Numbered from the stretch's first letter, positions 1 to 6,835 are shown. The stretch is 10,281 nucleotides of DNA from Thermodesulfobacteriota bacterium (GCA_003641645.1 QNAZ01000015.1:1-10281), one strand, 5' to 3'. The notes: generated from the letters alone by a model not told the origin. Numbers and translations are program-made.

Positions 1-25
1 ATTTAAATAAATTAAACTTTTATAA

Positions 26-604
26 ATGGGTGATAAAAAACATAAACATCATCATGCAGGAAAATCAAGCAGAAGTATCATTTCAGCTTCTAAAGTTTTT
101 GATTTTTTAAATCTTCCTCAAGGAATCACCTTCTTTGATGCAGGCTGCGGAGATGGGTATTTCTCTATAGAGATTGCTTTAAGGCTAAGTTCAAATTCTA
201 AAATAATAGCTGCAGATGTTCATCAGGAATCCTTAGAAAAGTTAAAAAAAGAAATACAAGAAAAGAATATTAAGAATATTGAAATTGTCAAAGCTGATAT
301 AACTCAAAAATTACCTTTAGAAGAGAACAGTATTGATGTTTATTTTATAGCTAATGTATTACATGGATTTGATAAAGAAGAAAAGATAAAAGTATTAAAA
401 GAAGTAAAAAGAGTCCTTAAAAAAGGTGGAAAACTTGTAATTATAGAATTTAAAAAAGAAGCTACAGCTATTGGTCCACCCTTAGAAATAAGAATATCAG
501 AAGAAGAATTAAAAGAGTTTTTAGAAAATTTTGGTTTTCAATTTGAAAAATCTTGGGAAATAAGTCCTTATAATTATTTAATTATTTTTAAATTTATGGA
601 ATAG
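26..604 (+). CDS. Class I SAM-dependent methyltransferase, His-rich N-terminus
   Basis: A 192-residue soluble protein with a Rossmann-type methyltransferase fold. Motif I is seen as FFDAGCGDG (residues 37-44), followed by an acidic strand-2 end (AADVH, D64) that should bind the SAM ribose. The post-motif region ANVLHG (110-114) and a GGKLVIIEF strand (134-142) complete the core. The methyl acceptor cannot be read from sequence. The GPPLEIRISEEEL segment near residue 150 resembles small UbiE/ArsM-like (Methyltransf_11) proteins, but it lacks the Cys set of arsenite methyltransferases. The first ten residues include four His (KHKHHH), which might bind metal. The start is fixed by an in-frame TAA directly before the ATG; no Shine-Dalgarno sequence is visible. 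It is the only gene on this strand, and its 3' end overlaps the convergent hydrolase gene by 11 bp. The family call is firm and the substrate unknown. Confidence 0.85.
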   Translation: MGDKKHKHHHAGKSSRSIISASKVFDFLNLPQGITFFDAGCGDGYFSIEIALRLSSNSKIIAADVHQESLEKLKKEIQEKNIKNIEIVKADITQKLPLEENSIDVYFIANVLHGFDKEEKIKVLKEVKRVLKKGGKLVIIEFKKEATAIGPPLEIRISEEELKEFLENFGFQFEKSWEISPYNYLIIFKFME

Positions 605-1352
605 TTTCTAATGAAGAAAACATAGGTTCATGTAAAGGTATAAGTATATCCACCATGTTTTTAAATTTTACCATCTGGTCATAAGCTAAATAAGGATCTA
701 TATTTGTCCCTGGAGGAATAACTTCCATTCCCATAGCTTTAATTTTATTAGGAGGATTGAAATTTTCCATAATTACACAAAATCCTGTAATTCCTACAAT
801 TCCTTTTTCTGTATTTATAAGAACACTCATTCCACCTTTGGTATGAGCAGGAGTGTGAATCATAGTAATCCCAGGAACAACTTCAAAGACTTCATCTTTA
901 ATATGAACCATTTGTCCTGCCTGATCCACCTCTTCTATAAACTCAGCCATATATCTAAAATCTAAAGGATGGGGATTATAAGCAGACTGAAATTCAAGCT
1001 CATGAGCATAAAAAACTGCATTTACACATTTAAAATCATTTTCACAATGGTCATTATGTAAATGAGTATGTATTACAATATCTATATCTTTTGGAGAAAG
1101 TCCCCATTTAGCTAATCCTTCTTCAAATTTATATATTTTTCCTCCGATAGCTTTTTCTCTGAATTCAGATTGTATTACTTCTAAAAGTCCTGTATCAATA
1201 AGAATAACTTTATCTGATCCTTCTATAATCCAAGAATAAATAGGAATTACATATTCTTTTCCATAATCATGCTGATAAGTCATCATACCTTTATCAAAAA
1301 CTTTTGTTCCCACAACAAATGGATGAATTTTATAAAAAGGTCCTTTTTTCAT
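594..1352 (-). CDS. MBL-fold hydrolase, N-acyl homoserine lactonase-like
   Basis: A 252-residue metallo-beta-lactamase-fold protein of the AHL lactonase (AiiA-like) group, whose studied members open lactone rings using two zinc ions. Visible metal ligands are the HxHxDH motif (H97, H99, D101, H102), H170 in TPAH and H241 in PLHEP. LIDTG (51-55) is the usual N-terminal strand motif. The bridging Asp expected about 20 residues after H170 is missing: the segment reads TGFCVIMENF (189-198), with Gly at the aligned site and Cys192 close by. This may reflect a subfamily with a different metal site or reaction, so a quorum-quenching role should not be assumed. There is no signal peptide, so it is cytoplasmic. 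AGGAG lies 7 nt before the ATG, supporting the start. The gene has its own promoter with a dyad. It ends inside the tail of the convergent methyltransferase gene. Confidence 0.82.
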   Translation of the reverse strand: MKKGPFYKIHPFVVGTKVFDKGMMTYQHDYGKEYVIPIYSWIIEGSDKVILIDTGLLEVIQSEFREKAIGGKIYKFEEGLAKWGLSPKDIDIVIHTHLHNDHCENDFKCVNAVFYAHELEFQSAYNPHPLDFRYMAEFIEEVDQAGQMVHIKDEVFEVVPGITMIHTPAHTKGGMSVLINTEKGIVGITGFCVIMENFNPPNKIKAMGMEVIPPGTNIDPYLAYDQMVKFKNMVDILIPLHEPMFSSLETIP

Positions 1353-1359
1353 GATTATT

Positions 1360-1364
1360 CTCCT
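1360..1364 (-). promoter_or_regulatory. Shine-Dalgarno of the MBL-fold hydrolase gene
   Basis: AGGAG on the - strand, 7 nt upstream of the ATG at 1352. It decides the start codon of the lactonase-like gene. Confidence 0.8.
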
Positions 1365-1376
1365 ATTAAAAAGTTT

Positions 1377-1401
1377 ACTTAATAAAAATTTTATATTAAG
1401 T
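1377..1401. repeat. Perfect inverted repeat over the -10 box, candidate operator
   Basis: ACTTAATA (1377-1384) and its exact reverse complement TATTAAGT (1394-1401) flank a 9-bp A/T centre. The dyad covers the whole -10 box and the predicted start point of the hydrolase promoter, which is where a repressor would block RNA polymerase. With mostly A/T pairs the stem would be too weak for a good intrinsic terminator, so a protein-binding site is more plausible. No regulator gene is in this window. Confidence 0.45.
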
Positions 1402-1416
1402 TTTTATCTAAGTCAA
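1388..1416 (-). promoter_or_regulatory. Sigma-70-type promoter of the MBL-fold hydrolase gene
   Basis: On the - strand a TTGACT -35 box (1411-1416) and a TAAAAT -10 box (1388-1393) are separated by exactly 17 nt. Each differs from consensus at one position. Transcription would start near 1381, giving a leader of about 30 nt that carries the AGGAG ribosome-binding site. The promoter sits in the 78-bp gap after the radical SAM gene, so the hydrolase can be expressed on its own. The call is from sequence match alone; AT-rich DNA gives chance matches, but spacing and position agree well. Confidence 0.65.
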
Positions 1417-1430
1417 TTATTTTTAATTTT

Positions 1431-2720
1431 TTATAAAGATCGAGTATGAAGGTATATATGAATTTTTTCAGCTAATTTTTCTTGGACTTTCCAATCTCCA
1501 AAAAGTAAACCTTTTCCAAGAAGTTTATTTATAATTTTTAAAAGTTCAGGACTTATTTTACCAGGTTTTTCATAAGCAAAAGGGGTTTGTGGAAGAGGCA
1601 TAAAGGTATGAGCATGAATTATAGCACCCATTTTTGCAAGATCTTCCATAACTTTTATAGTAAGTTTTATGTCTTCTTTTGTCTCACCTGGTAATCCAAA
1701 AATAAAATCAACTTTTGCTTTGAGTCCTGCTTTTATAATTAACTTTACTGCTTTATAAACATCTTCAACTGTATGTCCTCTTTTGCAGAGATTTAAAATT
1801 CTATTACTTCCAGATTGTGCTCCAATTACAAGGTTGTCATTATCTGCATATTTTTTTATAAAAGCTATGGTTTCTTCAGTTACATGTTCTGGTCTTACTT
1901 CAGAAGGAAAAGAACCAAAAAATATTCTTCCACCTTTTGGTTTAACAAGTTCGTAAAGACTTTTAAGAAGAATTTCTAATGCAGAGAGATTTAAAATTTT
2001 TCCATCAGGAGAGCCATAACTAAAGGCATTAGGGGTAATAAAACGAAAATCTTTAATTCCTCTTTTTAACAAAAGTTCTACATATTTTAAAATATTTTCT
2101 ATTTTTCTATGTCTGACTTTCCTTCCAAAAATTCTTGGTGTTTGACAATAGAAACAACCAAATGGACATCCTCTTGTTATTTCAATAGGATTTATACGAT
2201 TGAGTTTTAAAGAAAATGGAGGATAAAAATTGAGATCAACTTTTTCAGGTTGACCTGTATAAAAAAGTTTCTTTTTTTCATTTAAATAAGCTAAACCTTT
2301 AATTTGAGAAAAATCATTTTTATATTTTAAAGCTCTTAAAAATTCAGGAAAACTTTTTTCTGCTTCACCAATAAAAACAAAATCAAATCCCAAATTTAAG
2401 ACTCCTTTCACATCTCCTGTAGGATGAGGTCCTCCTGCAACTAAAATCAGTTTTTTTCTTTTGGATTTAAAAAATTTTTGGATATTTTTTATTATTTCTG
2501 CTATTTCCCAAAGCTGAGTTGTAAAAAAAGAAAAAGCGAGTATTACTTGATTATAGTTTTCAAGAAGTTCTGTAACATTTTTTAAAAGAGATGATTTATC
2601 TTTAAAAAAATAAATGGGTATTTTTTCAATAAGATCTCTTTTTTCAAGAGCACCTAAAAGTGCATTAAAACTATAACGATTGCTTTTAAGATCAAATATA
2701 GCTACACAAAATGATCCCAT
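1431..2720 (-). CDS. B12-binding domain/radical SAM protein, MJ_1487-like
   Basis: A 429-residue protein. The N-terminal part (about 1-135) looks like a cobalamin-binding Rossmann domain, with GGPHPTG (96-102) and a FIGEAEKSFPEFL segment (116-128) typical of B12-type radical SAM enzymes; the DxHxxG lower-ligand motif is not seen. The radical SAM core follows: C185, C189 and C192 in the CxxxCxxC motif bind the 4Fe-4S cluster, GLPGE (342-346) is conserved, and GAQSGSNRILNLCKRGH (300-316) matches the MiaB-like core. The layout fits the uncharacterised B12/radical SAM family named after MJ_1487, by memory of that family rather than a search. Substrate and reaction are unknown; methyl transfer to an unactivated carbon or phosphorus is one option for the class. 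No Shine-Dalgarno is visible before the ATG, but an extended -10 promoter lies just upstream. No cobalamin gene is nearby. Confidence 0.82.
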   Translation of the reverse strand: MGSFCVAIFDLKSNRYSFNALLGALEKRDLIEKIPIYFFKDKSSLLKNVTELLENYNQVILAFSFFTTQLWEIAEIIKNIQKFFKSKRKKLILVAGGPHPTGDVKGVLNLGFDFVFIGEAEKSFPEFLRALKYKNDFSQIKGLAYLNEKKKLFYTGQPEKVDLNFYPPFSLKLNRINPIEITRGCPFGCFYCQTPRIFGRKVRHRKIENILKYVELLLKRGIKDFRFITPNAFSYGSPDGKILNLSALEILLKSLYELVKPKGGRIFFGSFPSEVRPEHVTEETIAFIKKYADNDNLVIGAQSGSNRILNLCKRGHTVEDVYKAVKLIIKAGLKAKVDFIFGLPGETKEDIKLTIKVMEDLAKMGAIIHAHTFMPLPQTPFAYEKPGKISPELLKIINKLLGKGLLFGDWKVQEKLAEKIHIYLHTRSL

Positions 2721-2740
2721 TTTTTAAAAATATTTTATAT

Positions 2741-2769
2741 ATTATACCAGAACCAAAAATTTCTGAGAA
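2741..2769 (-). promoter_or_regulatory. Extended -10 promoter of the radical SAM gene
   Basis: On the - strand TGGTATAAT gives a perfect TATAAT (2741-2746) preceded by the TGn extension (TG at 2748-2749). A weaker TTCTCA -35 box (2764-2769, four of six matches) lies 17 nt upstream. The predicted start is near 2735, leaving only about 15 nt of leader before the ATG at 2720, with no clear ribosome-binding site. This separates the radical SAM gene from the long gene cluster on its right. Confidence 0.6.
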
Positions 2770-2779
2770 TTTTTTGGTT
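2751..2779. repeat. Near-perfect 14-bp-arm inverted repeat upstream of the radical SAM gene
   Basis: Arms 2751-2764 and 2766-2779 are reverse complements at 13 of 14 positions around one central G. The right arm runs into a run of seven T (2778-2784), so as a hairpin it looks like a terminator for + strand transcription, yet no + strand gene ends here. On the - strand it lies directly after the exchanger stop codon but lacks a following T-run. Its centre falls on the putative -35 box of the radical SAM promoter. It could therefore be an operator, a transcript 3' end for the exchanger, or a block to antisense RNA. Confidence 0.5.
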
Positions 2780-2782
2780 TTT

Positions 2783-3781
2783 TTATCGAACCATATAAAG
2801 TAAAATAAGATTAATTAAAAAGATAAGAATAATTATTATAGAATCCCAGGGAATAAAAAACTTTTTTCTTTTGGTTCGATAGAGAAATCCTATAATGGCA
2901 ATAGAAGTCATAATAATACAAGATAAAGCAGAAATTAAATGATTTTTTTCTACAAAAGAAAGAAGAGCACCTTTAGTATAGCAAAAATCATCAATAGCAA
3001 GAATAAAAATATTAAACATATTACTTCCAAATATATTTCCAATAGCAAGATCCACAGCCCCGATTCTTATTGCAAAACCAGTAACAACAACTTCTGGTAG
3101 TGAAGTAGCAAGAGCAATAAATATATTTCCTACGAAAGTTTGCCCTAACCCTGTTATTTCAGCTAATTTTTCTCCTATTTTAGGTAATAAAGTAGCAGCA
3201 ATTATTACAACTATAGCATTTAAAGTATATTTAATTATTATAGGTTTTAATGATATATTTTCATATTTCAATTCAGATTTTGTTTCTTTAAAAAAAATCT
3301 TCCAATGCTCTTTTTCAAAAGTATATAAAAATTTTATAGCAATAAGATATATTAAAACAATCAAAAAAGTGTATAATCCAATCCATCCAATAGATAAAAT
3401 TTTTTCTTCTACAAATATACTTAATGCTACTATACTTAATAAGAGAATATTGAAAATAGCTGAAAGTGTATGACCTTTATATGTTTTTATGGTAAAAGTC
3501 TTTTTAAGATAAAAAGCATAAAAAAAAGCAAAGATAATCATATTAAAAACGCAACTTCCAAGCACATCACCAAGAGCTATATTAGGGACATCAGAATAAG
3601 TAACAGATCCTATACCTGTAAAAAGCTCTGGAAGTGATGTAATAGAAGCCATAAGAAATAGACCTATCCAAGTTCTTCCAAGACCTGATTTTTCAGCAAT
3701 AATATCTGCATATTTAGAGAGTTTGGTTCCAGAAATAAAAATCATTAAACAACATAGAAAAAAAATAATCCAGAGAATCAT
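2783..3781 (-). CDS. CaCA-family cation antiporter (Na+/Ca2+ exchanger-like)
   Basis: A 332-residue integral membrane protein with two halves, each carrying an alpha-repeat of the Ca2+/cation antiporter superfamily (YrbG/NCX_Mj type), with about ten hydrophobic segments in all. The first repeat has ITSLPEL (47-53) and GDVLGSCVFN (71-80). The second has ATSLPEV (225-231) and GNIFGSNMFN (248-257). The acidic residues of both SLPE motifs (E52, E230) would be the central ion ligands. A charged loop (about 155-178) links the halves. The first repeat departs from the usual GN..GSN pattern, having Asp72 and Cys77 where Asn is common, so the ion exchanged is uncertain. It should sit in the inner membrane and move Ca2+ or a similar cation using a Na+ or H+ gradient. 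It is the last gene of the long cluster, 24 bp after argD, with no strong Shine-Dalgarno. Confidence 0.85.
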   Translation of the reverse strand: MILWIIFFLCCLMIFISGTKLSKYADIIAEKSGLGRTWIGLFLMASITSLPELFTGIGSVTYSDVPNIALGDVLGSCVFNMIIFAFFYAFYLKKTFTIKTYKGHTLSAIFNILLLSIVALSIFVEEKILSIGWIGLYTFLIVLIYLIAIKFLYTFEKEHWKIFFKETKSELKYENISLKPIIIKYTLNAIVVIIAATLLPKIGEKLAEITGLGQTFVGNIFIALATSLPEVVVTGFAIRIGAVDLAIGNIFGSNMFNIFILAIDDFCYTKGALLSFVEKNHLISALSCIIMTSIAIIGFLYRTKRKKFFIPWDSIIIILIFLINLILLYMVR

Positions 3782-3805
3782 TTTATTTAGAAGATTTGGT
3801 TTTAA

Positions 3806-4999
3806 TTACGATTTAATAGAATAAATAATCTCTTTGAAAGTTTCTACAAAAAAATCTATTTCTCTATAGTTAATAATTAGAGGTGGAGAAAGTCTTATAA
3901 TATTGGGTTTAGGTTGAGTAACAAGGATTTTTTTTTCTAAAAATTTATTATAAATCTCATTAGCAGAGATATTAAATTCTATTCCAATAAGAAGTCCTAT
4001 ACCTCTTACTTCTTTTATAATACCTGGCTTTTCTTTATTTAATTTTTCTATTTTCTCTTTTAAAACTTTTCCTTTAAGACTTACCTCTTTAAGAAAAGAG
4101 GGATTACCTATTATTTCAAGCACTTTTAAAGCCACTGCGCAAGCTAAAGGATTTCCTCCAAAAGTTGAGGCATGAGTTCCTGGTTTAAGGGAATTCATCA
4201 CTTTTTCTTTAGCAAGCATAGCTGAAAGAGGAAGACCATTAGCAAGAGCTTTAGCAAGACACATTATATCAGGCTCAATTTCAAAATGTTCATAAGCAAA
4301 TAGTTTTCCTGTTCTTCCAATTCCAGTTTGTATTTCATCAAAAATAAGGAGAGCATTAAACTTCTCACAAAGTTCTTTTGTAAGTTCTATAAATTCTTTA
4401 TCAAGAGGATAAATTCCTCCTTCTCCTTGGATAGGTTCTATAATAATAGCACAGACTTTTTCATTAAATACCTTTTTTAAAGCTTTTTTATCATTAGGTG
4501 GAACAAAAATTATGCCTGGAACAAGAGGTTCAAAGCCTTCCCAGTATTTAGGTTGTCCTGTGACTGATAAAGCTCCAAAAGTTCTTCCATGAAAAGAATT
4601 TTCAAGTGCTATAAAACAGTTTTTATCTTTTCCGAAATTTTCATAAGCAAAGCGTCGAGCAAGTTTAAGAGCAGCTTCTACTGCTTCAGCACCACTATTT
4701 GCAAAAAATACTTTTTCTGCAAAAGAAAGCTCGACTAATTTTTTAGCAAGTTTAGCTTGAGGTGCAGTATAATAAAGATTTGAAGTATGCCATAGGAGCT
4801 TAGCTTGAGTTTCTAAAACTTCTTTCAATTCTGAATTAGCATGTCCAAGATTACAAACTGCAATTCCAGAAGTAAAATCTAAATATTCTTCTCCATCTTC
4901 AGTAAAAAGTCTTGTTCCTGCACCTTTTACAAAGGCAAGTTTTTCCCTTTTATAATTTCCAGCTAAAAAAATTTCTCCCATCTCTACAATATATCCCAT
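3806..4999 (-). CDS. argD: Acetylornithine aminotransferase (class III, PLP)
   Basis: A 397-residue fold-type I PLP enzyme with typical ArgD length and motifs: YLDFTSGIAVCNLGH (39-53), FANSGAEAVEAALKLAR (99-115) for phosphate binding, SFHGRTFGALSVTGQ (135-149), IIEPIQGEGG (186-195), FDEIQTGIGRTG (220-231) with D221 contacting the pyridine nitrogen, and the PLP lysine K250 in LAKALANGLP. STFGGNPLACAVA closes the site. ArgD makes N-acetylornithine from the semialdehyde in arginine synthesis; many bacterial ArgD enzymes also serve as N-succinyl-DAP aminotransferase, which would suit the nearby dapB and murI. That second role is inference. The 4999 start is supported by GAGGT about 5-6 nt upstream, which overlaps the murI stop codon; the Met7 alternative has no such site. 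Related class III enzymes (GABA or ornithine aminotransferase) are less likely from the motifs and length. Confidence 0.9.
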   Translation of the reverse strand: MGYIVEMGEIFLAGNYKREKLAFVKGAGTRLFTEDGEEYLDFTSGIAVCNLGHANSELKEVLETQAKLLWHTSNLYYTAPQAKLAKKLVELSFAEKVFFANSGAEAVEAALKLARRFAYENFGKDKNCFIALENSFHGRTFGALSVTGQPKYWEGFEPLVPGIIFVPPNDKKALKKVFNEKVCAIIIEPIQGEGGIYPLDKEFIELTKELCEKFNALLIFDEIQTGIGRTGKLFAYEHFEIEPDIMCLAKALANGLPLSAMLAKEKVMNSLKPGTHASTFGGNPLACAVALKVLEIIGNPSFLKEVSLKGKVLKEKIEKLNKEKPGIIKEVRGIGLLIGIEFNISANEIYNKFLEKKILVTQPKPNIIRLSPPLIINYREIDFFVETFKEIIYSIKS

Positions 5000-5004
5000 T
5001 TTTT

Positions 5005-5010
5005 ACCTCA
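5005..5010 (-). promoter_or_regulatory. argD ribosome-binding site overlapping the murI stop codon
   Basis: TGAGGT on the - strand contains the TGA stop of murI (5008-5010) and the core of the argD Shine-Dalgarno. Ribosomes finishing murI would be placed on the argD start 8 bp further on, which suggests coupled translation. Confidence 0.65.
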
Positions 5011-5799
5011 CTCTAAATTTATTTTTTTTAAAGTTATTTTTCTTCCAAGAAATAGTTGAGCAATTTTTTCGAAGTTAGGAGTAATGTCTGATACAAAGAT
5101 TTCTGGTTCACCATCAGGAACAAGATCTTTAGCAAGCTCAGGATTAATTTCTATAAAATTTTTAATCTCTAAAGCTATTTCTTCTGATGGATCAACAAGT
5201 TTAATTCTTTTTCCTGCCTTTTCCTGAATAATTTTTTTTATTAAAGGATAATGAGTACAACCTAAAATAAGAGTATCAATTCCTCTCATTTTAAGAGGGA
5301 TTAAGTATTTTTTAACAATACGTCTTGTTTCAGGTTTTTTTAGCCAACCTTCTTCAATAAGAGGAACAAGCAAAGGAGCAGGCTGAGAATAAAGTTTAAT
5401 TTTAGGATCAACAGATGCAAAAAGTCTATCATAAATTTTACTTTCTATAGTTGTTCTTGTTCCAATAACCCCTATTTTTTTGTTTTTAGTAAGTTTTAAG
5501 GCTTTTTTCATAGAAGGTGTTACTACTTCAAAAAAAGGAATATCAGAAAAAAGTTCTTTAAGAACAGGTATAGCAGTGCTTGATACACTATGACAAGCAA
5601 CCACAATAATTTTTGCTCCTTTTTCAAGTAAAAATTTAGTATTTTCTATTGCATAGCGAGTAACAGTTTCTGCACTTTTAGTCCCATAAGGAGTTCTTGC
5701 TGTATCTCCAAAATAGATAATCTTATATTGAGGTAATTTGTTTAATATTTCTTTTACAACTGTTAGACCACCAAGACCAGAATCAAATATTCCGATCAC
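5008..5799 (-). CDS. murI: Glutamate racemase
   Basis: A 263-residue cytoplasmic enzyme that converts L- to D-glutamate for peptidoglycan. Family motifs are clear: GIFDSGLGGLTV (3-14) with D6 and S7, YFGDTARTPYG (29-39), the first catalytic Cys in VVACHS (66-71, C69), and the second in LGCTHYPL (179-186, C181, H183). DPSEEIALEI (203-212) is also typical. Both catalytic cysteines are present, but the usual CNT after the first is CHS here, so two residues that normally touch substrate are changed (H70, S71). Length is normal. Translation begins at GTG, and that codon shares four bases (GTGA) with the stop of the upstream membrane-protein gene. argD follows after 8 bp. Confidence 0.92.
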   Translation of the reverse strand: MIGIFDSGLGGLTVVKEILNKLPQYKIIYFGDTARTPYGTKSAETVTRYAIENTKFLLEKGAKIIVVACHSVSSTAIPVLKELFSDIPFFEVVTPSMKKALKLTKNKKIGVIGTRTTIESKIYDRLFASVDPKIKLYSQPAPLLVPLIEEGWLKKPETRRIVKKYLIPLKMRGIDTLILGCTHYPLIKKIIQEKAGKRIKLVDPSEEIALEIKNFIEINPELAKDLVPDGEPEIFVSDITPNFEKIAQLFLGRKITLKKINLE

Positions 5800-6089
5800 T
5801 TACCTAATCCAAAATAAAATTCTAAACTCGCACTTAAAGCAGTAATTACAGCTAACCAAAGAGCAATTTTTATAAATTTCTCTCTTCCAAAAGTTTTTTT
5901 AGCTAATTTAGCTGAAAGACCATTTATAATTATGGTAATCCCTAAACCATAAAGTCCACAACCTATAAAAATTTTTCCTGAATGAAGAATAGTTTTTATA
6001 ATATCTGAAGAGTAAATTCTTAAACTGAGTAAAATCCATAAAGTAAAAGGTAAAATAGTTTGTTTGTTTAAATATTTACCTATGTTCAT
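5796..6089 (-). CDS. Small hypothetical membrane protein, three predicted TM segments
   Basis: A 97-residue protein I do not recognise. Hydrophobic segments lie at about 11-26, 39-57 and 73-92. The loop between the second and third is strongly basic (KLAKKTFGREKFIK, 61-74), so by the positive-inside rule that loop should face the cytoplasm. There is no cleavable signal peptide. Small residues (GCGLYGLG, 43-50) inside the second segment suggest helix packing. It is real by context: its ATG overlaps the DUF364 stop (ATGA) and its stop overlaps the murI GTG start (GTGA). A GGGTG-like ribosome-binding site lies in the end of the upstream gene. No catalytic motif is visible. It could be a membrane partner of the DUF364/Mrp-like pair, or simply an operon passenger. 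Confidence 0.75.
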   Translation of the reverse strand: MNIGKYLNKQTILPFTLWILLSLRIYSSDIIKTILHSGKIFIGCGLYGLGITIIINGLSAKLAKKTFGREKFIKIALWLAVITALSASLEFYFGLGK

Positions 6090-6835
6090 TTTTTCACCCT
6101 TAAATTAATTTTTTCTAAGGCACCACTTTTAAAAAAAGAAATAGCTCCCTTACCCTCACATACTTCTTTAAATAAAAGTTCAGAATCTTTTACTATACTT
6201 CCACAGAGCCAAGTAATAGGAGTAAATTTAAATATTTCAGGATTTAAAGGTGTGCTTGGACCCATTAATAAGACTTCTGGAACATTTTTTAAATCTTCTA
6301 AAATAGAATCAAGTGTTTTATTTACCAAAGTTGAAGAAGTAATTATAGCAATTTTTATTTTATCGCTTATATCAGAAATTTTAAAATTTGGTTCTTTCCA
6401 ATTTTTCTCTATTACCCAAATCTTTTTAACTTTTCCTTCAAGTTTTTTAAAAAGAGGTTCAAAATAACCTATCATTAAAATCTCGTCTTTAGCATTTAAT
6501 TTAATTTCTGAGAATACATCTCCTATAAAAGCATCTTTTAAAAGATCTTTTTTATTATTAAAAATAGCATTTATAGTAGCAAGACCTACTGAAATCTCTA
6601 TAGGATGATTTAATAGATATCCTTTTATTACTGTATCTGCGGGACTTTTCCAAAAATTAAATTCATTTCCTAATTCGCAACAAATTTTTGCTTCAGGTAA
6701 AAGAGTATAAGCTAAACCTGCTCCTCCTCTTTCAATCTCAACCATTGTGTAATGAATTCCTACACAAACACGCTTTACCTTTTTTGCTCTTGCTAAAGAA
6801 AGAGATGTTTCAACAAGATTTTTATAAATTTCCAT
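6086..6835 (-). CDS. DUF4213/DUF364 protein, putative heavy-metal chelation
   Basis: A 249-residue soluble protein matching the two-domain DUF4213 plus DUF364 architecture. The N-terminal enolase-N-like part (about 1-95) carries VGIHYTMVE (25-33) and ends with ISVGLATINAI (81-91). The C-terminal Rossmann-like part has IGYFEPL (122-128), IITSSTLVNKTLDSIL (164-179), VLLMGPSTPLNPEIF (188-202) and GSIVKD (212-217). The family has been proposed to handle heavy metals, from structure and from gene neighbours in anaerobes, but no reaction is proven. Five cysteines occur (C24, C52, C53, C211, C226); the C52-C53 pair is a possible metal site. An AAGGA ribosome-binding site overlaps the stop of the Mrp-like gene 5 bp upstream, and its end overlaps the small membrane-protein gene, so the three are probably co-translated. 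Family call by motif memory, fairly sure. Confidence 0.78.
   Translation of the reverse strand: MEIYKNLVETSLSLARAKKVKRVCVGIHYTMVEIERGGAGLAYTLLPEAKICCELGNEFNFWKSPADTVIKGYLLNHPIEISVGLATINAIFNNKKDLLKDAFIGDVFSEIKLNAKDEILMIGYFEPLFKKLEGKVKKIWVIEKNWKEPNFKISDISDKIKIAIITSSTLVNKTLDSILEDLKNVPEVLLMGPSTPLNPEIFKFTPITWLCGSIVKDSELLFKEVCEGKGAISFFKSGALEKINLRVKK

Noticed and set aside
1..25. AT-rich stretch before the methyltransferase gene as a promoter
   Set aside because: Too short and too AT-rich to assign boxes; the promoter probably lies outside the window.
594..1352. Quorum-quenching function for the lactonase-like gene
   Set aside because: A bridging ligand is missing and no quorum-sensing genes are nearby, so only the fold family is claimed.
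2784..2880. 8-bp inverted pair ATCGAACC (2784-2791) and GGTTCGAT (2873-2880)
   Set aside because: The second copy lies in the exchanger coding region about 80 bp away; arms are short and a functional hairpin is not convincing.
6252..6467. 71-codon open frame on the + strand
   Set aside because: It lies antisense within the DUF364 gene, which has strong family motifs; the frame reads low-complexity Ser/Ile/Phe residues and has no ribosome-binding site.
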